DNA from: Rubrivivax sp.
GTDB taxonomy: Bacteria; Pseudomonadota; Gammaproteobacteria; Burkholderiales; Burkholderiaceae_C
Assembly: GCA_016707445.1 (NCBI GenBank)
Contig: JADJHR010000005.1
Location: 62,001-126,000, forward strand
Length of the DNA: 64,000 nucleotides
Direction of reading: 5' to 3'
The notes beneath the pieces are model-generated. The model was not told where the DNA came from and made no database searches. It saw nothing but the letters and a program-made list of their open reading frames with translations. The position numbers were made by a program, and so were the translations under genes. Of the stretch, positions 34,819 to 45,749 are shown piece after piece (within the stretch, counting starts at the first letter, position 1; every line of letters starts with the position of its first letter).

Positions 34819-35961
34819 ATGCAAATCAAGTTCAATGCGATCGTCGGCGCCGCCGTCATTCTGATGGCCGGTTCGGCCTACGCGCAGGACATGGTGGTCA
34901 AGATCGGCCACGTCGGCCCGACCAGCGGCAGCATCGCCCACCTGGGCAAGGACAACGAGAACGGCGCCCGCATGGCCATCGACGAACTCAACGCCAAGGG
35001 CGTGACGATCGGCGGCAAGAAGATCAAGTTCGAACTGCTGGCCGAAGACGACGCTGGCGATCCGAAGCAGGGCACGGCCGCGGCACAGAAGCTGGCCGAC
35101 GCCAAGGCCAACGGTGTCATCGGTCACCTGAATTCGGGCACCACGATCCCGGCGTCCAAGATCTACTCCGACGCCGGCATCCCGCAGATCAGCCCGTCGG
35201 CGACCAACCCCAAGTACACGCGCCAGGGCTACAAGACCGCCTTCCGCGTGGTGGCTGACGACGTGCACCTGGGCGGCACGCTCGGCAAGTACGCGGTCAA
35301 GCAACTCAAGGGCAAGAGCATCGCCGTCATCGACGACCGCACGGCCTATGGCCAGGGTGTGGCCGACGAGTTCGAGAAGGGCGTCAAGAGCGCCGGCGGC
35401 AAGGCCGTGGGCCGCGAATTCACCAACGACAAGGCGACAGACTTCACCGCCATCCTGACCAGCCTGAAGGCCAAGAAGCCCGACATCATCTTCTTCGGCG
35501 GCATGGACGCCGTGGCCGGCCCGATGCTGCGCCAGATGAAGCAGCTGGGCATCAAGGCCAAGTTCATGGGCGGCGACGGCATCTGCACCGGTGAGCTGCC
35601 CAAGCTGGCCGCCGGCACCATGGGCGATGGCCAGGTGGTGTGCGCCGAGGCCGGTGGTGTCGAGGGCGAGGCCAAGAAGGGCATGGACGACTTCAGGGCC
35701 AAGTTCAAGACCAAGTTCAATACCGACGTTCAACTCTATGCACCCTATGTCTACGACGCCGTCAACGTGATGGTGGCCGCGATGGTCAAGGCCGGGTCGG
35801 CCGATCCGGCCAAGTACCTGCCGGTGCTGGCCAAGACCGACGGCTACAAGGGCGTGACCGGCACCATCGGCTTCGACAGCAAGGGCGACATCAAGAACGG
35901 TGCGCTCACGCTGTACACCTACAAGGGCGACAAGCGCGAGCAGATCGCCGTGGTGCGCTGA
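34819..35961 (+). CDS. branched-chain amino acid ABC transporter substrate-binding protein
   Basis: A 380-residue periplasmic binding protein of the LivK/Leu-Ile-Val family. A signal peptide (IVGAAVILMAGSAYA, cut before QDMVVKIGHV) precedes the first lobe (GPTSGSIAHLGKDNENGARM). ELLAEDDAGDPKQGTAAAQK is the typical ligand-region segment, and DRTAYGQGVADEFEKG and FFGGMDAVAGPMLRQMKQLG belong to the second lobe. AGGAG sits 8 bases before the ATG. No permease or ATPase gene is nearby, so it is an orphan binding protein. The ligand is assumed to be a branched-chain or related amino acid. Confidence 0.93.
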   Translation: MQIKFNAIVGAAVILMAGSAYAQDMVVKIGHVGPTSGSIAHLGKDNENGARMAIDELNAKGVTIGGKKIKFELLAEDDAGDPKQGTAAAQKLADAKANGVIGHLNSGTTIPASKIYSDAGIPQISPSATNPKYTRQGYKTAFRVVADDVHLGGTLGKYAVKQLKGKSIAVIDDRTAYGQGVADEFEKGVKSAGGKAVGREFTNDKATDFTAILTSLKAKKPDIIFFGGMDAVAGPMLRQMKQLGIKAKFMGGDGICTGELPKLAAGTMGDGQVVCAEAGGVEGEAKKGMDDFRAKFKTKFNTDVQLYAPYVYDAVNVMVAAMVKAGSADPAKYLPVLAKTDGYKGVTGTIGFDSKGDIKNGALTLYTYKGDKREQIAVVR

Positions 35962-35983
35962 AGCCTGCTGCTGCAGGATGACG

Positions 35984-36007
35984 AGGGCGCCTGCGGGCGC
36001 CCTTTTT
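35984..36007 (+). terminator. strong intrinsic terminator after the binding-protein gene
   Basis: A perfect 8-bp stem AGGGCGCC/GGCGCCCT with loop TGCG runs into a T tract (TTTTT counting the last stem base). It ends the plus-strand transcript in the 67-base gap before the convergent glgX. The minus-strand side lacks a T run, so it looks one-directional. Confidence 0.9.
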
Positions 36008-36028
36008 CATGCTGTCCGGCGTTCGCGC

Positions 36029-38118
36029 TCAGTCCGGCGCCGCCTGCAGCATCACCACGCTGCGCCCGCGCAGCACGAACAAGCCGTCGCCGGCCCAGTC
36101 GCGCCGGCCCTGCGGCTCGACGCTGTCCAGCAGCAGCTGCCAGCGACCGGCCGGCAGCGCGAAGTCGACATCGCTGTCACCGGCATTGAACATCAGCAGC
36201 AGCGGCGTCTGGCCGCGCCCGGGTTGGTCGACGAGGGCGGCCAGCACGCGTGAGCCGCCGTCGTTCCAGTCGTCGGGCTGCAGCGGCAGGCCCGTGGGCG
36301 CCAGCCAGGCCAGATCGCTGCGGCCGTCGGCGTCGGGCATGCCGGTGTACCAGCGCCCGTCCAGCGGCTGGTGCTGGCGGCGCAGCTTCAGCAGTTGCGC
36401 CACGTAGGCGATCAGGTCCTGGTCGGCCTGCGCCCAGTCTATCCAGGTGGTGTCGTTGTCCTGGCAATAGGGGTTGTTGTTGCCGTGCTGGCTGTGCCCC
36501 AATTCGTCGCCGGCAGCCAGCATTGGCGTGCCCTGCGACAGCAGCACCGTGGCCAGCAGCGCGCGTTGCAGGCGCGCGCGCAGTTGCAGCACGACCGGGT
36601 CGTTGCTGTCGCCTTCGACGCCGCAGTTCCAGCTCAGGTTGTGCGCATGGCCATCGAGATTGTTTTCGCCGTTGGCCAGGTTGTGTCGATGGTTGTAACT
36701 GGTGAGATCGCGCAGTGTGAAGCCGTCGTGCGAGACCACGTAGTTCAGGGTTTCCAGCGGTGTGCGGCCCTGCGTCTGGAACAGGTCGGAGGAACCGCAC
36801 AGCCGCCGTGCTAACTCGCCGCGCGTGGTGTCGTGGCCCAGCCAGAAGGCACGCGCGGTGTCGCGGAATCGATCGTTCCACTCCAGCCAGCCACGCGGAA
36901 AGTGGCCCAGCTGGTAGCCGTCGGGCCCCAGGTCCCAGGGCTCGGCGATGAGCACGCTGCCGGCCAGCACCGGGTCTTGCTGCAGCGCCTTGAAAAAGGC
37001 GCCCTGTCGTTCGAACGCGATGTCACCGCGACCGAGCGCGGTCGCCAGGTCGAAACGAAAACCATCGACGTGCATCTCCTGCACCCAGTAGCGCAGACTG
37101 TCCAGCACCAGCTGCAGACCGCGCGGGTGGTTGACGTTGAAGGTGTTGCCGCAGCCGGTCCAGTTCTCGTAGCCCGACCGGTGTTCGTGCGGCAGGCGGT
37201 ACCAGCTGGCGTTGTCCAACCCGCGCCAGCTGATCGTGGGGCCGCTGGCGCCGGACTCTGCGGTGTGGTTGTAGACCACGTCGAGCAGCACCTCGATGCC
37301 GGCTGCATGCAAGCGCTGCACCATGGTGCGGAACTCGTCGCGCGCGGTGCGGCCGTCGTCGCGCGTGGCCAGCCGCGGCGATGGGCAGAAGAAGCCGATG
37401 CTGTTGTAGCCCCAGTAGTTGACCAGGCCCTGCTGCACCAGGCGCTGTTCGTCCAGGTGTTGGTGCACGGGCAGCAGGCTGACGCTGGTCACACCCAGCC
37501 GCTGCAGGTGTGCGATGGCGGGCGCCGAGGCCAGGCCCAGGTAGCTGCCGCGCAGGGCTTGCGGAATGCCGGGCAGAAGTCGTGTGAATCCGCGCACGTG
37601 CAGTTCGCAGATCACCCGGTCTTCGGGCGCCAGCAGCACCCGCCGGTCACCCTGCCAGTCCCAGTGATCGTCGACGACGCGCGCCTTCAGCGCACCGGCC
37701 GCGTTGTCGATGCCGTCCATGTGCTGCGCATGCAGGGCCTCGGCACCGCAGTGCTGCGGTCCCGATTCGAAGCGACCGACGATCTCGCGCGCCCAGGGGT
37801 CGAGCAGCAGCTTGTTCGGGTTGAAGCGGTGCCCACGGTCGGGCCGCCAGGGCCCATGCGCCCGCAGGCCGTAGACCAGGTCGGGCCCGGCGCCCGGCAA
37901 GAAGCCGTGCCAGAGGTCGGCACTGCGTCCGGGCAGCGGCAGCCGCTGCAGTTCCTGCTGCCCGCGCTTGTCGAACAGGCACAGCTCGATGGCCGTGGCA
38001 TGGCTGGACGCGACGACGAAGTTGACGCCGCCTGCGAGCACCTGCGCACCCAGCGGCCAGGCGCGACCGACTTGCAGTGCCTGGTCGGCTGAAGCCGGCA
38101 TGCGGGTGGTTTCGAACG

Positions 38119-38122
<4 letters not shown>
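36029..38122 (-). CDS. glgX: glycogen debranching enzyme GlgX (second copy, intact)
   Basis: A 697-residue GH13_11 isoamylase-type debranching enzyme. The N-terminal CBM48-like domain (GGVNFVVASSHATAIELCLF) is complete, unlike in the copy at 6709. Catalytic residues are D358 (GFRFDLATA), E394 (IAEPWDLG) and D466 (VSHDGFTL). The ATG overlaps the glgP stop (ATGA), so phosphorolysis and debranching are coupled in one transcript. The two GlgX proteins differ substantially, so they are paralogues rather than a recent duplication. Confidence 0.95.
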
Positions 38123-40551
<2,429 letters not shown>

Positions 40552-40707
40552 GTCCAGGCGCGGCCAGGTCGATCGGGTTGCAGAGTTCGGGTGATGCCCA
40601 TGCCGCATTGTGGCTTCGTCCGTGCGCGTGTGTGAACGTGCGAGCGACCGTGCCCGTGATCGCGAACCGGGGGCAGCGGCTGCCTCGCCGCAAACCCCAA
40701 GGCGCCG

Positions 40708-40726
40708 GTGGGCCGCGACGGCCCAC
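40708..40726. promoter_or_regulatory. inverted repeat in the glgP-glgC divergent promoter region
   Basis: The 201-base gap between the divergent glgP and glgC starts contains no gene. It holds a perfect 7-bp inverted repeat GTGGGCC-GCGAC-GGCCCAC, centred 36 bases before the glgC start and followed directly by an ACAATG stretch. It could be an operator or the base of an mRNA hairpin. In this GC-rich background such repeats can arise by chance. Confidence 0.3.
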
Positions 40727-40752
40727 AATGTCCACAACCTCGAGGAGCAAGG

Positions 40753-42018
40753 ATGAAACCCCAGGAACTGGCACAGAGCTTCGAGCTGCCACGGCGTGCG
40801 GTGGCACTGGTGCTGGCCGGTGGGCGTGGCAGCCGGCTGAAGAGCCTGACCGACAACCGCGCCAAGCCGGCGGTCTACTTCGGCGGCAAGTTCCGCATCG
40901 TCGATTTCGCGCTGTCCAACTGCATGAACTCGGGCGTGCGCCGCATCGGCGTGATCACCCAGTACAAGAGCCACAGCCTGCTGCGCCATCTGCAGCGTGG
41001 CTGGGCTTTCCTGAAGAGCGAGATGAACGAGTTCGTCGACCTGCTGCCGGCCCAGCAGCGTGTGGACGAGGAAAGCTGGTACCGCGGCACTGCCGACGCG
41101 GTCTACCAGAACCTGGACATCCTGGCCGGGTACCGCGCCGAGTACGTGGTCGTGCTGGCCGGTGACCACATCTACAAGATGAACTACGCGCTGATGCTGG
41201 CCGACCACGTGGAGCTGGGCGCCGAATGCACCGTGGGCTGCATCGAGGTGCCGCGTGCCGAGGCCAGCGCCTTCGGCGTGATGCACATCGACGACAGTCG
41301 ACGCATTCTCGACTTCGTCGAGAAGCCAGCCGACCCGCCCGCCATGCCGGGCAGGCCCGATCACGCGCTGGCCAGCATGGGCATCTACATCTTCAATGCG
41401 AGCTACCTGTACCGCGCGCTCGAACTCGACATGATCAACCCGAACTCGAATCACGATTTCGGCAAGGACATCATTCCGCGCATGGTCAAGGACGGTGTGG
41501 CCGCGGCCCACCCCTTCGACATCAGCTGTGTCGGCACGCGTGCAGGCGAGGCCGCGTACTGGCGCGACGTGGGCACCATCGACGCCTATTGGGACGCGAA
41601 CATCGACCTCACCGCCACCGACCCCATGCTCAACCTCTACGACACGCACTGGCCGGTGTGGACCTACCAGCCGCAGCTGCCGCCAGCCAAGTTCGTGCAC
41701 AACGCCGACGACCGGCGCGGCATGGCGGTGGAATCCCTGGTCTCGGGCGGCTGCATCGTGTCGGGTTCGGCCCTGCGCTCGGTGCTGTTCTCGCAGGTGC
41801 GGGTGCATTCGTATTCGTCGGTCAACTGGTCGGTGCTGCTGCCCGGGGTTGAGGTCGGACGGGGCGCGCGGCTGACGCGCGTGGTCGCCGACCGCGGCTG
41901 CCACATTCCCGACGGCATGGTCATCGGCGAAGACCCGGTGGCCGATGCGGCGCGCTTCGATCGCAGTGAATCGGGCGTGACCCTGGTTACCCGCGACATG
42001 CTCTTGGCCCTGGCATGA
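40753..42018 (+). CDS. glgC: glucose-1-phosphate adenylyltransferase
   Basis: A 421-residue ADP-glucose pyrophosphorylase, the committed step of classical glycogen synthesis. The nucleotide-binding loop ALVLAGGRGSRLKSLTDNRA, the KPAVYFGGKFRIVDFALSN segment, VVVLAGDHIYKMNY and the sugar-phosphate-binding region FVEKPADPPAMPG are all present. The C-terminal part forms the left-handed beta helix of the regulatory domain. The ATG at 40753 has GAGGAGCAAGG just upstream. It is followed after 52 bases by glgA. Confidence 0.96.
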   Translation: MKPQELAQSFELPRRAVALVLAGGRGSRLKSLTDNRAKPAVYFGGKFRIVDFALSNCMNSGVRRIGVITQYKSHSLLRHLQRGWAFLKSEMNEFVDLLPAQQRVDEESWYRGTADAVYQNLDILAGYRAEYVVVLAGDHIYKMNYALMLADHVELGAECTVGCIEVPRAEASAFGVMHIDDSRRILDFVEKPADPPAMPGRPDHALASMGIYIFNASYLYRALELDMINPNSNHDFGKDIIPRMVKDGVAAAHPFDISCVGTRAGEAAYWRDVGTIDAYWDANIDLTATDPMLNLYDTHWPVWTYQPQLPPAKFVHNADDRRGMAVESLVSGGCIVSGSALRSVLFSQVRVHSYSSVNWSVLLPGVEVGRGARLTRVVADRGCHIPDGMVIGEDPVADAARFDRSESGVTLVTRDMLLALA

Positions 42019-42070
42019 CGACCTCGACCAGCGGCCTGCACGGCAGGAGCATGTCTGAACGAGGCAGACG

Positions 42071-43552
42071 ATGAAGGTGCTTCATGTGGCCGCCGAGGTG
42101 TTCCCGCTGATCAAGACCGGCGGGCTGGCCGACGTGGTGGCGGCGTTGCCGGTGGCCCTGGCGCATCAAGGCGCCGACGTGCGGCTGCTGCTGCCTGGCA
42201 TGCCGGCGGTGATGGAGGCGGTGCAGCACGCGCGCCTGGTGATCGACATCGGCAACTGCTTTGGCGCGCTGCGCGTGCGCTTGCTGCTGGCGCGCATGCC
42301 GGGCTCGGCGCTGCCGGTCTATGTGGTCGACGCGCCCTACTTGTACCGGCGCGCTGGCGGGCCCTACCAGGACCGGCAGGGCGAGGAGTGGCCCGACAAC
42401 CTGCAGCGCTTTGCGCTGCTGGGCTGGGTGGCAGCCCACCTGGCCGGCGGTGACGCCGACCTGCAATGGCAGCCTGAGGTGGTGCATGCGCATGACTGGC
42501 ATGCCGCAATGGCCTGCGCCTTCATTGCCGACCATGCCGGCACCGAGGCGACTTCGATCTTCACCATTCACAACCTGGCCTTCCAGGGGCTGTTTCCGCT
42601 GCATGACTGGCCGCTGCTGGGTCTGGCGTCGCGACTGATGTCGCCGGCCGGGCTGGAGTTCCATGGACAGCTCAGCTTCATGAAGGCCGGGCTCAAGTTC
42701 GCTGACCGGGTGACCACGGTCAGCCCGACCTATGCGCGCGAAATCGCGACGGCCGAATTCGGCTTCGGCCTCGATGGCGTGATCCAGGCGCGTGGCGCCG
42801 ATGTCGGCGGCATTCTCAACGGCATCGACGACGTGTTGTGGGACCCGGCCCGCGACAGCGCCATCGCCGCCGCATACGACACGCAGAACCTGCAGGGCAA
42901 ACTGGCCTGCCGACACGCGCTGCAGGCCGAATTGGGCCTGCAGGGCGACGACGATGCGCTGCTGCTCACGGTAGTCAGCCGACTGACTGGGCAGAAGGGC
43001 CTGGACCTGCTGGTGGCGGCCTTGCCCGAACTGCTGGCCCAGGGCGTGCAGGTGGCGGTGCAAGGCAGTGGCGAGCCCGCGCTGGAGGCCGCCTTCCACA
43101 TGGCGCAGCAGTTGCACGCGGGGCGCGTGCATGTGCACCTGGGCTACGACGAGGCGCGTGCACACCGCCTCATCGCCGGCGCCGATGCCATCGTGGTGCC
43201 GTCTCGCTTCGAGCCCTGCGGGCTGACCCAGATGTACGGCCTGCGCTATGGCACCTTGCCGATCGTGCGCCGGGTCGGCGGCCTGGCCGACACCGTGACC
43301 GATGAACCCGATGCAGGCGGCGAGGACACGCGATCGACCGGCTTCGTGTTTGATGCCGCCGAACCGGCCGCGCTGGCGCAGGCCGTGTTGCGCGCGCTGC
43401 GGCTGCGCCGCGAATCACCCGTGCAGTGGCAGGCGCGCATGCAGCGCGCCATGGCCCTGCGCCTGGGCTGGGCGGGGCCGGCCAGGCAGTATCTGTCGCT
43501 GTACGAAACCGCGCTGGCCAAGCGCCGCACGGTGGGTGCGCCGGTGCACTAG
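42071..43552 (+). CDS. glgA: glycogen synthase (ADP-glucose)
   Basis: A 493-residue GT5 glycogen synthase. The ADP-glucose-binding motif KTGGLADV is at residues 15-22. EVVHAHDWHAAMACAF, FTIHNLAFQG and TVSPTYAREI are family landmarks, and VVPSRFEPCGLTQMYGLRYG is the C-terminal catalytic motif with the conserved glutamate. The stop TAG at 43550-43552 contains the TA dinucleotide into which an IS630-family element has inserted. The final protein sequence (GAPVH) is unaffected. Confidence 0.96.
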   Translation: MKVLHVAAEVFPLIKTGGLADVVAALPVALAHQGADVRLLLPGMPAVMEAVQHARLVIDIGNCFGALRVRLLLARMPGSALPVYVVDAPYLYRRAGGPYQDRQGEEWPDNLQRFALLGWVAAHLAGGDADLQWQPEVVHAHDWHAAMACAFIADHAGTEATSIFTIHNLAFQGLFPLHDWPLLGLASRLMSPAGLEFHGQLSFMKAGLKFADRVTTVSPTYAREIATAEFGFGLDGVIQARGADVGGILNGIDDVLWDPARDSAIAAAYDTQNLQGKLACRHALQAELGLQGDDDALLLTVVSRLTGQKGLDLLVAALPELLAQGVQVAVQGSGEPALEAAFHMAQQLHAGRVHVHLGYDEARAHRLIAGADAIVVPSRFEPCGLTQMYGLRYGTLPIVRRVGGLADTVTDEPDAGGEDTRSTGFVFDAAEPAALAQAVLRALRLRRESPVQWQARMQRAMALRLGWAGPARQYLSLYETALAKRRTVGAPVH

Positions 43553-44610
43553 TCCACTGAAACGGAAGAATCGGCTGTGATGCGACGAGTCGGATCGGCG
43601 AACTTCCATTTGAGCGGTTTGGGGTTCTTGTTGTATTGGCGGATGTATCGCATGAGCTTCTTGTCGAGGTCTTTGATGGAAGAGAAGATGCCCCGCGTAA
43701 TGACATCGCGCTGGATGCGGGCGAACCAGTTCTCGACCTGGTTCAGCCAGGACGAGTACGTCGGCGTGTAGTGCATATGGACGCGCCGGTGCTTTGCCAG
43801 GAACGCTTGCACGAGGGGCGTCTTGTGGCTGCTCACGTTGTCGCAGATGACGTGGATCTCGCGCCGTGGAGACTGGGTGGCGACGATCTCTTCGAGGAAG
43901 CCGACGAACTGCTCGCTGGTGTGTCGTGCGGCCGTCTTGCCCAGCACTTGGCCCGTGCTCGTGTTGAGGGCCGCGAACAGGCTGAGCGTGCCGTTGCGCT
44001 TGTATTCGAAGCCATGGCTTTGGGCGCGCCCCGGCGACAGTGGCAGCATGCGATCCTTGCGGTCAAGCGCCTGGATTGCCGTCTTCTCGTCCACGCAGAA
44101 CACGGCCGCGTGCGCCGGAGGGTCCAGGTACAGCCCGATCACGTCGGCCGCCTTGGTCTCGAAGTCTGGATCGTTGGAGACCATGTGAGTGTCCAGCCGA
44201 TGCGGGCGCACCCCGTGCTTGCGCCAGATGCGCTGCACCGCAGAGAACGATACGTCGCCGAGTTCGTTGGCGAGCTTGCGGCTGCTCCAGTGTGTGGAGC
44301 CATCCCGGGGCAGGTGCTTGAGCGTGCGGTTCAGCACCCGAGCCTCCAGCTTGGCCGTGGGCACCTTGGGCGCGCGCCCTGGGTGCAACGACACCAGGCC
44401 AGCCAAGCCCTGCGAGTCGAACGAGGTCGTCCACTTGGTGACGAACGCATCGTTGCACGCCAGCTTCTCGCGAATATCGACCCGGCGCTCCCCAGCTGCC
44501 CAAAGCACCACGCAACGCGCTCGACGCGAGAGCGCCGCATTGCCATGCCGCTTGCGCATCACAGCGTCCAATTCAGCGCGTTGTTCACTCGTCAGCATCG
44601 TTCTTTGCAT
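43549..44610 (-). CDS. IS630-family transposase
   Basis: A 353-residue DDE transposase. The N-terminal HTH region (ARCVVLWAAGERRVDIREKL) precedes a catalytic core with D174 (FCVDEKTAIQAL), D257 (HVICDNVSSHKT) and E293 (WLNQVENWF), i.e. 35 residues between the last two. The reading frame runs out of the element's left end. Its stop TAG is formed by the duplicated TA plus the adjacent host base, so termination depends on the target site. An internal ATG at 44598 (MLTSEQRAEL) is an alternative start. The gene looks intact. Confidence 0.94.
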   Translation of the reverse strand: MQRTMLTSEQRAELDAVMRKRHGNAALSRRARCVVLWAAGERRVDIREKLACNDAFVTKWTTSFDSQGLAGLVSLHPGRAPKVPTAKLEARVLNRTLKHLPRDGSTHWSSRKLANELGDVSFSAVQRIWRKHGVRPHRLDTHMVSNDPDFETKAADVIGLYLDPPAHAAVFCVDEKTAIQALDRKDRMLPLSPGRAQSHGFEYKRNGTLSLFAALNTSTGQVLGKTAARHTSEQFVGFLEEIVATQSPRREIHVICDNVSSHKTPLVQAFLAKHRRVHMHYTPTYSSWLNQVENWFARIQRDVITRGIFSSIKDLDKKLMRYIRQYNKNPKPLKWKFADPTRRITADSSVSVD

Positions 44611-44658
44611 ACCTCAAGATATGCGGGCAATGCATTCGATTTCAATGGTTCAGTGGAC
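43552..44658. mobile_element. IS630-family insertion sequence, 1107 bp, flanked by TA duplication
   Basis: Both ends carry the 10-bp terminal inverted repeat GTCCACTGAA (43552-43561 and its complement 44649-44658), flanked by TA at 43550-43551 and 44659-44660, the target duplication of IS630/Tc1-type elements. It contains one complete transposase gene on the minus strand. Removing the element and one TA restores a CTAG palindrome that provided the stop codons of both convergent neighbours, glgA and the diguanylate cyclase. Both stops survive the insertion. The element appears complete and therefore recent. Confidence 0.92.
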
Positions 44659-45572
44659 TAGTCGCTGTCGACGACGCAGTTGCGGCCGGCACGCTTGGCG
44701 GCATACAGACGGCGGTCGGCGGTGGCGATCAGGTCATGTTCGTCGATCATGCCCGGCTCGAGCACCGCCACGCCCATCGACAAGGTCTGGCGGTGCAGCA
44801 CCGTCGTGTTTGCCGCGCCGGCCACCGGCAGCATGAAGTCATGGTCGGCCACGGCCACACGCAGGCGTTCAGCCAGCACCAGGGCCTGTTCGTGCGTGGT
44901 CTCGCGCGCCAGCACGACGAATTCTTCGCCCCCCCAGCGGCCGATGATGTCGCCCGCCCGCAGCTGGCTGCGCAGCAAGCCGGCGCAGTCCTTCAGCACC
45001 AGGTCGCCGGCGGCGTGGCCGAAGCTGTCGTTGACTGACTTGAAGTGGTCCAGGTCGCAGCAGATGAGCGCCATCGGATCGCCCGTTCGACGCGAGCGCG
45101 TCAGTTCGAGTTTCAGCGACTCCTGGGCGTAGCGACGGTTGAACACCCCGGTGCCAGGATCGACCGTCGCCAACCGATACAGGCGGTCGTGCAGCAAGGC
45201 GTCCAGGCTGCGTCGATCGTGGAAGCGGAAAACGACATTGGCCAGCCGAACGACGTCACCGTCCTTCAGCAACAGGGGGTCGATGACACGCACGTCGTTC
45301 ACGTAGGTGCAGTTGGCCGAGCCCAGGTCGCGCAGCTCGACACTGTGCGGTGACACGATCAGCACGGCGTGGCGACGGCTGACGTCGCGGCTGTCGACCG
45401 GGACGTCGGCGTCGTTGCCGCGGCCCATCAGCAGCTCGCCGCGGTCGAGGTCGTAGCGACGCCCGGGCTCGGTCCCGCTGTACAGGATCAGGCAGGGATG
45501 GGACACGCCGTCCAGGGTCTGGAACAGTGAGACATCGCTGCTCTCCAGTGCCAGGGTAGTCGGTTCGTTCAT
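44658..45572 (-). CDS. FHA-domain diguanylate cyclase (FHA-GGDEF)
   Basis: A 304-residue cytoplasmic protein. Residues about 35-115 form an FHA phosphothreonine-binding domain (MGRGNDADVPVDSRDVSRRH and DLGSANCTYVND). Residues about 140-300 form a GGDEF domain with CCDLDHFKSVNDSFGHAAGD and the active-site signature RWGGEEFVVLA. An I-site RAGD lies five residues before GGEEF, so product inhibition by c-di-GMP is likely. The ATG at 45572 is preferred: GGAGG lies 11-12 bases upstream, while the GTG at 45584 would sit directly against it. Its stop TAG uses the TA at the right end of the IS element. Confidence 0.92.
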   Translation of the reverse strand: MNEPTTLALESSDVSLFQTLDGVSHPCLILYSGTEPGRRYDLDRGELLMGRGNDADVPVDSRDVSRRHAVLIVSPHSVELRDLGSANCTYVNDVRVIDPLLLKDGDVVRLANVVFRFHDRRSLDALLHDRLYRLATVDPGTGVFNRRYAQESLKLELTRSRRTGDPMALICCDLDHFKSVNDSFGHAAGDLVLKDCAGLLRSQLRAGDIIGRWGGEEFVVLARETTHEQALVLAERLRVAVADHDFMLPVAGAANTTVLHRQTLSMGVAVLEPGMIDEHDLIATADRRLYAAKRAGRNCVVDSD

Positions 45573-45749
45573 CGCTTTTGTCACCTCCGGGCCGGGTCAG
45601 GTCGCTCGGGCGGGTAGGCCGCCCCGGTCACCAACGGCCCCGGCATGGCGTCAAGATCGGCTGCGCCGCGCAGGACTTGAGGCCGTCGCGGCCTTCATGT
45701 CGGCCGGCAGGTGTAGAACCGCCTCGCTTTGCCCAGGCCGCCGGCGCTT

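Noticed and set aside
45660..45700. Hairpin TGAGGCCG-TCG-CGGCCTTCA as a terminator of the cyclase or SulP genes
   Set aside because: Imperfect stem, no T run on either strand, and located upstream of rather than after the relevant minus-strand genes' ends.
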